This document shows, one piece after another, positions 39,901 to 49,775 of a DNA stretch of 64,000 nucleotides. Positions within the stretch are counted from its first letter, which is position 1. Every line of letters starts with the position of its first letter. Origin of the DNA: Rapana venosa. Lineage: Eukaryota > Mollusca > Gastropoda > Neogastropoda > Muricidae. The notes under the pieces were generated by a model that did no database searches, was not told the DNA's origin, and saw only the letters and a list, made by a program, of their open reading frames with translations. Position numbers and translations under genes: made by a program. The stretch covers positions 9,037,955 to 9,101,954 of the forward strand of contig CM054140.1 in the NCBI GenBank assembly GCA_028751875.1, in the 5' to 3' direction.

Positions 39901-41640
39901 AAATTCTGTTGGGGTTTTTTGGTACCTTTCATTAGATGCATGACCAAAACAGAAAGTATGAATACATTGCACAAGAGCCAATGAAAAAAGCATTATATGT
40001 ACAAGTGCTGTTTCAACTCTTGGAAGTTAATTTTGACCAGGCTACCTCTGGGAGGTAAGGTTTGCGATAGCGATGTTGTGGAGCAAAGACTGTCGGGTTG
40101 GGTCGCTTTCCTTTTTCTCTGGCTCGCTCGTACTGAAACAAGATGATAAGAAAAAAAACCACTACAGCATACCAGTCAATAAACGAGTCAAAGTTTTGTA
40201 CATACAGCAAAACAAGCCATGAGTAATTTACACTATATTCAACATGAAAAAAGCATGATAACGAAAGCAGACAAGCAATCACATGATAAAAGAAAATAAA
40301 GACCAGTGCTGTGTTCATAGTTTAGAAGATTGCTCCTACGCAAATCCTTTTAACTGCATATACATGCATGTGCGGTGCGCACACACACGCACACACATAC
40401 GTGTATGCACACACAGAGAGAAACAAAGTGAACAAATATGTTCATTTTAACATAAAATAAAATAAAATAAAATAAAATAAACATATATTAATATAGATGG
40501 CAAAAATAAAACACTAAAATGGCAGACTTTAAGAAAACCATTTCAAATACCTAAGACATCAAGACAAATTAATGGGGTTTAGACATGGAATATGTAGGCT
40601 AACAGGGAGTGGGGGGGAGGGGATACTGACAGTGAAGGAGGGGGCAGGGAGATCTGGTGCAGTGCTTTTCTTTCAGTGCAAGTGTTTGTGCATGCGTCAA
40701 TGAATCGGTATCAATTACACCGGAGTGTTTCTTCTGTAGTGTGCTCTTACCACCTACCACGATCAATATAACATAACACAGTTCATACAACTCCAGCTGA
40801 GAGTAGAATCTGGATCTTTTTTTCATCCCTATATTAGTATATATCCTCCATTTTTGCACAAAAACCGCAGTTCTGTCAAACACCAGCCTATGTGGCTTGG
40901 TGGGTCATTTTCAACAACTTCAAAGGTTCCCTGTCGCACATGACACATTTCAGACAGTTGAAATGTGAAATGTTGGTGGTATGCGTACACTGACTGCTAA
41001 AGTGCTGTATAATTATGGGCCATATAAGCTCCCATAGGCAGGTCTGTACATGCATGTGTCCTACTGCAGATGTCCTGCCTACTATGGTTGGCTGCCTGCC
41101 AAACTGCTTATGCATTCATCTCATTCACACAACTCTCTGAACTCAAGGTAAAAATAACCCCCTCTCTTTCTCAACAAGCACGTCTGATATGATATTGTAC
41201 AACAAACTTTTTTTTAAGTAGTAAGGGTGGGGGGGTGGTGGATAATACTGCAAACTTTTCTTTCCTTTTTTTTTTTTTTTTTTTTTTGGGGGGGGGTTGG
41301 AGTGGGGGTGGGCAGGCTATTTTTTTTATTGTTGGTGCAGAGCCATAAATCTGAAACAATCCCAGAAGTGTTTGTGTGGACTCTCAATGACTAAGCACAG
41401 ACCTGAGGCATACACACAATCATGTGATATACTGCTTTTGTTCCGCAAGTGTTCCTGACTGAAATAGGGTACATGCTCAAGTGCAGGACTTGATTTTGTT
41501 GTTGTTGCTACAAATGCTTAGAATATTATTTGCCTTTGTGAGATGGGAGGTAGTATATATTTCTTCTTCCAGAGATGAAAAGTTCCTCTAAATCATGCCA
41601 ACTCTTGCATTTGCTTCATTGTATGCATACACACATGCAT

Positions 41641-41672
<32 letters not shown>

Positions 41673-44030
41673 CACACACACATACATACACACATGAACA
41701 CACATGCACACAAACACATGCATTTGTGCACACACACAAACACACACACACGCATGTGCATGCGCACACAAACACACACACACACTTATGGAGTCTGCCT
41801 TATACCAACAAAAAGAAATACATTTTTTCCTGAATATCTAAGAGAATGATTTGTGTGATTCATTCATAGCTTTAACAAATATTTCTGTCATGAGCAATAA
41901 AGAAAACCTCAAAAATAAAATACTAGAAAGTACTGATGTGTTCATTAAGCACACCATGTCACAATTTACTTTAATCTCTCTTCTACTTTATGCTCTCTCA
42001 CTATTCAAGTATCAGTTAAGATTACTACAACACATAGATACATAAGTCAGTAAATAAGTAAACAACAATGATGAACATAAGTAAACAACATTAATGAATA
42101 TAAAGTAAACAACATCAATGAATATAAAGTAAACAACATCGATGAATATAAAGTAAACAACACCAATGAACATGAGTGAACAACATCGATGAACATATCA
42201 AGTAAACACTGAACGACTCCAGTAAAAGTGACCTACCTCGATCTGCAGGTGGCGAACATCCTTGTCCTTGGCCAGAGGCAAGCGGTCGCGATCTCCGACT
42301 TTCCAAGGCACTGTGGCATGCTGTCGCTTCGACTGCTTGTGGTTGTCTGCGATCTGGTCCAGCAGCATGCGCTGCTCTAAGTTGTTGATTTCTCTCTGCC
42401 GCCGCCGCTTGTCCTTGTAGTCTTGCAGCTCCCCGACCTTCTTCCTCGCAGCCATGATGATGAGGGGATAAGATTAAAGCATGGGGGGGAAAATTTGGCA
42501 GGGAAAAATTTGTTCAGCCTGATGGGCTGCTCTGAGTGTGATCTCTGAACAATGCCTCTGGCATTTTGCTGCTGCTGCTGCTGCTGCTGCTGCTCCTGCT
42601 GCTTCCTCTTGCATGTTTTGTCTGATCAAGTTCAGACGCAAGATTACATCGAAAATTGTGGTCGTCGGCCATCTCCGAAAATTGCCCTGAAGACCCCTGT
42701 TGGGATTTCCTTCACCAGCTGACTGTGCCTCTCTCTTTTTTTCCCCCCACAAGAAATGTGTGGAAGATCTGAGCTGTGCACTGCTTAGTACAAGGAAGAT
42801 TTAACAGCTCAGTAACAACAGATCTTTAGTGGTTATATCTGGAGTTTTTTCTTAAGCGAGTGTCTTCAGAGACAGAAAACTTTTCTATCTATGTTTTCTG
42901 TCTTTTCTTTCTGTAGATAAAAACAAACTCTGAAGGGTCAGAAACGTTCTTGACTTCACCAAATTTCTCTACTACCTTTCAAACTGAGATGCCGATCAAC
43001 CGATTTCCTTGTTTGAACAACAAAAAATGCTAGGAAGAAGAAGAGTTCAGATAAGAAGAAACCAAAGCGTCAGCCCTGTGATTCACGAGTAACCCAAATG
43101 GCTAGGCCCTGACAGACAGCCCCCTTGAGAAAGTGACAGGCGTCGGCAATGTACACATCACACACCTGACCCGTCGTCAAGGCACCGGCTCGGTCACGAC
43201 AGGAGTGAGGCTCTAAGCTCCACACTTTATGCAGATCCTGTCCTCCCCCATTACCCGAGCTGGGGGCCACCGCTGCTTGCTCTCCTATACAAGTACTAGG
43301 TCACACACAGCAGCAAGAATAGAAGACGTCTTGAGCAGCTAGAGAAAGGGGAAAAAAGCAAAGCAGGACCTCTTGATCTCCACAAAAGGCGTATCATGTT
43401 TGTTGGGGGTTGCTATGGGTGGCTGGGGTGGGTTGCTGTCGTAAGCTTTTCACTAGGATCCCACCAAAAGAAGGTAGCTGACAAAGCCCACCTTTCTTCT
43501 CTCTCTTCGCCACTGACTGTGAAAGGTAGAGGGGTGAACAGTGTCCCCACAGAGAAAGTGAACAGACACCAGTCCTATTCAGTTGGGGGGAAGGGACTGG
43601 TGATCAATAACGTGTCAGATAGCACTCTGTGAGAGAAAGCAAATCACTTGGCAAAGTTATTTTCCGTTGTGCTTCGGTGGAGAGACCAAACAATTTGACC
43701 CTAATAAAATGCTTTCCACAAAATATATGGAATGTCTCTTTATATGCTTTATATATCCATCTCCTTTAATGCATTCAAACCACCTTAACGTGGTATGAAA
43801 AGAGGATCATTTTTGCGCATCGTTATGATCGATCACAGTTTATTCATCTCCTAATTAATGTTCCATAGAGAACGACTTTTCTTTTATGCAATTGATCACA
43901 GACACTTGGGCATACTGGCTAATGGTATCATTAGCTTGCCTTGCTTCACTTACCACAGAAGAAAATAACGTTTAGATATATCATCTCTCTGTGATCTGCA
44001 GTTCTATTACATATCCATAATAGTATAAAC

Positions 44031-44074
<44 letters not shown>

Positions 44075-44125
44075 CCCCCCATATGAACACTTACTCTGTA
44101 ACCCTTGGAAAATAAAGATCATTCA

Positions 44126-44185
<60 letters not shown>

Positions 44186-44422
44186 GTGCACAGCCTTGCT
44201 TTATATTTGTGTAAAGCCTTCAGAATAAGAGATATCTTGGTTTCTTAAGTCATATTTTTTGTAACTGATTTTTATTGTGGTGGTTGTGGTTATACCATAA
44301 CATTTTGGGGTTTTTTTGTGCTTCCTTATTTTTCTCACTAAAATACTAAGCAGTTCGATAACCCCCCTTCATGTATGGGCCAATGGCCTTTTTGTGAATA
44401 AATCTTTTGAGTTCGAGTTCGA

Positions 44423-44480
<58 letters not shown>

Positions 44481-45963
44481 ATAAAGATGTTATCCATAGT
44501 CTGAATAGCCTGTCATTGTGCCTGCTGAGAAAACTGGATACTTTTAGGGCCGATAAAAATTGAATACCTCCATGACAGTTTAATTCTTCATCACCTTCTC
44601 TTAACAGCGATCTGGGTGTAAGATCCTATACTGATAATTAGGACAGATATGTTTCCTGCCCACATATGATAGACATACATGACTGTGGGTCTTCCTAGAT
44701 AGTAATGACACAACTATGATCAGTCATCATCACAGATTTTGTATGTTATTTAAAACACTTTAAAAAATGTTAAAAAAAGAATGTGTGTGTATGTGTGTGT
44801 ATGTGTGTGTATGTGTGTGTGCATGTTTCTGTGTGTCTGTGTGTGTCTGTGTCTGTGTGCCTGTGTGCCCCTGTGTTTGGGGGAGGGGAGGTTTTAAAGC
44901 TATGAAAAACTCCCTATGACCATTCCCACTTAACCACCTATGGGTCGAACATATGTTCTGATATCATCCCCATGCTGTGTGAAACTTCAAACTTTGCTCC
45001 TCAAAAGTTCCGCCAAAACAGTGGCAATACCCTCCTCTTATCAGTACTAACAAATCACTCCCACAAACCCAAACACAGTCCTCAAACTCTGTCAAACTGT
45101 TCTTCTGGCAAACTGTCCACTGTTTCACCGGACAAAACCCACTAATGCAGTGGTTGTTCACTCTCTCCTTATCAATATCAGGCAAGAGTGTGAAGTCTCC
45201 AAGACTGCACTGATAAATGAAACAAGCCACCGCTGTGTTTGATGGTGACGGTCAAAATACAGACCCAAAGCTTGAAACAAATGTCAAATTTCAACAGACC
45301 ATGCTTACATACTTACGACCATATTTTGGATGTTTCCCTCTATTTTATTTTTTTATTTTTTCTTTCTTTATTAACCTGCTCATGTATGATGAAAATAGTC
45401 CAGTACTGGACCATTGTTCTATGCAAGCATTAACAAATAATGGCTCATTACCCATGGTGAGATATGCCCTTTCTTCAAATCATACTGAAAGCTTTTATAA
45501 GAAACAATATGTTGTTTTGAATCAAATCTTCTGGTAAACCTGAAGAGATGGACTTTCAGTATTGGAACCTCTCTCCCTGTTTCAACCCTTACGAAATGTC
45601 AAAAACAAATTTGACTTTTCTTATTTGAGACCACCATCACCTTAACCAGACAGACCAGCAAAAATATAAAATGTAAACAGATATTAACACAATTTAGATA
45701 CTTACTCGTGTAACAAACACACACACACACACACACACTCCCCCCCTCCCCTCCCCATCTTTTTGCAGGAGGTGATTTAAATCATTCACCAAATTTACTC
45801 CCCAAAATCAGTTGGGTTTTTTTCCATTATTCTTTCAATCCACAGCATGAAGCCTCTAAACTTGAAACAGTTTCATACAAATGATTTAGTTTTGTTATAA
45901 ACAAAAAGGAGTTAAGTGAATTTATGGAGAACTTTATCACTTGTTTTTATGTGTAGACTTGTG

Positions 45964-46040
<77 letters not shown>

Positions 46041-47359
46041 CATATATAACAGACAAATCTATACATAAATGCAACATATGTATTACAGCTTTCTATCAAT
46101 TCTCTCTCATCTCTACGTTCCATTACTGAGTGGGGTGCATAGTGCCTGGTCTTCTCCTGTGCTTGTAACTCTGCAGGTCTGCCCGCTGGCCTCAACCAAC
46201 ACATTCCAACTTCAGAGCAGCTCATTTCACTGCACAGATTGAAAGTTGGGTGGGTGGGCTAGTGTTTTTCCGCAACCCATCAAATGCTGAGATGCCAACA
46301 CTGAGATTAAACCCCATGACTTGATGGAACCATGAGAATTGAGATTGAAGGTATTAACCACTTGGCTATCTTTCCACTAATTGAAAAAAAATTCATATTT
46401 TCTAAAAACTAAATAAATAGATAACAGAGATGCCTTACACATAAAAACAACAGGTAAACTTTTTTTCCATAAAATGAACTGATTCTTCTTTGCTTCTTAT
46501 AATAATAAAAAAAATTATTTAAAAAAATATATATATATAAAACAGAAAAGTCTACACATAAAGACAACACATTTTTCTATGAATTGAACTGGTTCATCTG
46601 CCGAACACAAACAACAACACAGATGCCTTCCTTATAATACTCATGCAACCAAAATAATGGCCACTGGCAGCAAACTTATGCTTCCTATAATACAGCAAAA
46701 CCACCACAGCATCACACTTCCTTGCATACACACATCAAAAACAAAATCCAAAGAAACATAATTCAACATTTATTAAGTGAGATCAAAACTACTTCACCAA
46801 TTCAAAACATCACAAAAATGAGCACTGAAAACCAATCATGCCACACACAAAAAGAATGGCAATGATGCAACTTGAAATAAAACAAGCAAAACCTCATGGT
46901 ACACATTTCCACAATACATTTTTTTTCACAAGTAACATGATTTTTTCATTCCTCAGCTAGAGCTCCAAGATTCACCAATGGTGAGATTTTACACATGTGA
47001 CCATTTCTACCCACCATTAAAATGATTAAGGCAGCCACATTCCTACTTCAGGGATGGTGTCTAAACATGACCCGTGTGTACATGCAGGTTTTTTTAAAAT
47101 TTGTCATCTGCTCCTACCGACACGAAATGACCTACCCCTCAAAATGGTGAAACAGGTTTTCAACAAGTGCGCAAGATATTCTGCATGTGTTCGCACACAT
47201 GGCCTTGGTTTATAGCCTAATCCAAAAGACTTATGGGGTAGTAGAGTCAGCACTGATGCTAACCCCAGGGTAAGATGACCAAACAGTTGAAGAGCTTATG
47301 GCATGACTGATGCAATAAATAATAACACTTACAGATATATTATCTGTCTGCAGATTGAA

Positions 47360-47399
<40 letters not shown>

Positions 47400-49549
47400 T
47401 GTGCGCGCAAGTACTGATGCACTGCACACACTCCACTGCGGATCAAACAGAAACAAAATCAATCAGAAGGATCCAATCATACCACTAACATATATTAAAC
47501 ACCAGCCCCCACGGCACAGTGATCAACATGTTGGGTTCCTGGCTGGAAGGTTGCAGGTTCAAATCCCTTTAGTCAAAGGGGGTTTTAGAACTCAGGCCAA
47601 GTCCTACCCAAAATGAGTTTGCTTGGAGTCACTGAGAAGATTGGGACCACACGGTTGGGCATCATCCGGATTCTTCATAAATGCAACGTGCTTAAAATTA
47701 CTTTACCAACTCTGTAGGTGTCTGTATCTCTTGTGTCTGGTTAATGCTGGGATATATTCTGACAGGAAAAGCAACGTAAAGTACAGCCCTGTCAAGTAGT
47801 CTCACAGCAATTGCACTTCTATAGCATCACCACTGCTTCCTGCTCATCCACATTGCTTGTCAGGAAAAAAATTTTAATTGTCTCTAATTCAATGCCTCCT
47901 CTTGCTCTGCTGTCATGGCGATGATATGGACATGTTTTATTCTTTTCTCCTTTACATGTGTAATCATTTGCTCATAACCTAACTGAATTTCACTGTTTTG
48001 AGGCAACAAAGCATAATTTGGACTTGGAATTGGAATTGAAGCTCATTTTCAGTGTCCTATACTGATACACTTCTGTGCCTGAGGTGAAACGATATCAAAG
48101 TTTTGGGGTTACAGGTTCAAGGGAGAAGGTCGCTAGAGAGATGTTATCATGTTGCGGTGCTTACAACCCTGGGTGGGCACTTTGAAACTCAGCCTGGCTC
48201 TGCAACTAAGCTATTATTATTGCTGATGGAATGGGTTTCAGTAAGGTGTTCTGCATAATTATATGTTAGCTCAGAACAGGCCCCACTGGAGGACACCGCC
48301 AAAGTGCCCTAGCAGCAGCACAGAGCCCTTCTGGATTGATATATATCACATAAAAAACACATCACACACCTTGTTCAACAATCAAAATGGGCCTGCAGAT
48401 GTGAAGTACTTTCACTTGTCTACTTTTGGCACTTGGAGTATTTCAAGTTAAACATCACATTTCTTCACACTTGGTTCAACAATTCATATCGTAGCACAAC
48501 AGGGACCACTCTACATACATGTACACTGGCATACAACTCTAAAAATACAACATAAAGACTTCCACTACACCAGCTTTCACATTTATTGGCTCAAGACCTA
48601 TGCCCCACCCCTCCCCCACTTCTTCCCCTCCTTATCCCACCCCCACCACCAAAAAAAAAAAACCAAAACAGTAGAGCATGCTTCCAAGGATTTGTATATA
48701 CACAGTCATACAAGCAACAACAAAAATAACAAAATCAAAAACAAAACACAAACATATACACACAAAAGTAGAAGCCAAAACAAACAAAATAATCAACACA
48801 TCTCTCCACATGACAAAGTGGGATGCAGAGGTGATGCTCACAAATGCTTTCATCGTGAAGATTCCCAGTTCTCAGGCATGCACAGAGGGTAGGAACTATG
48901 GTGCTCTACACAGCTACACTAGCACTAATCACACAGAGAAAGCCTTCATAAGCACTCATACCATTTTAACCAGAGACATGCTAAGTTCAACCTGATGGTG
49001 GTAAAGAATATAAAGACAAAAAACACACCAAAATAATGGTTAAACAAAAACACATTTAAATACAACTTGTTTATTTCGTAAAGATTTAAACATGCAGTTT
49101 TCTCATTCCATGACCACAGAAATAATTCAATCAAAACTCAAAAAAAAGTGTTTAAACTGTCAACAATGAGAATGATGAAAAAACAGTATACACTTTTCCA
49201 TTAAAAATCCACATTGATCCCATACCAGAGGCTCTCCACTTTCAGCTGATGCACATCTATAATTTGTAAAAGTGAAAACATGAAGAACAAGATGGTACCA
49301 ACTTGATGGTTTAAGCTCTAATCTTTATGTACACTATTCACCTAGTTTTGAGAGTCAGAAAACATCCATTTTTCTGTCTTTTTTCTTTTTGGTAAATTAT
49401 GTAAATTACAAGTATCACATGACTTTAGAATGGAGACCTGACATAATCTTGCAGTCTTTAACAACCTGTAACATTTTCAAATACTTTTTCCCTAGCTTGT
49501 GCGCACACATACACACACACACAACACCACACCACACATAACCTACATC

Positions 49550-49582
<33 letters not shown>

Positions 49583-49731
49583 TACTCACACAAACAGCAC
49601 ACAAACTCACATCTACACACACACACATACACACACACCACACACATAAACTCACATCTTCCACATACATACACACACACACTCTCACTCACTCACTCAT
49701 ACACACACAACACACACACATACAACCTCAC

Positions 49732-49775
<44 letters not shown>

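Noticed and set aside
42474..42752. Minus-strand ORF with Ala run
   Set aside because: The Ala run comes from the CTG tract; no splice or homology support.
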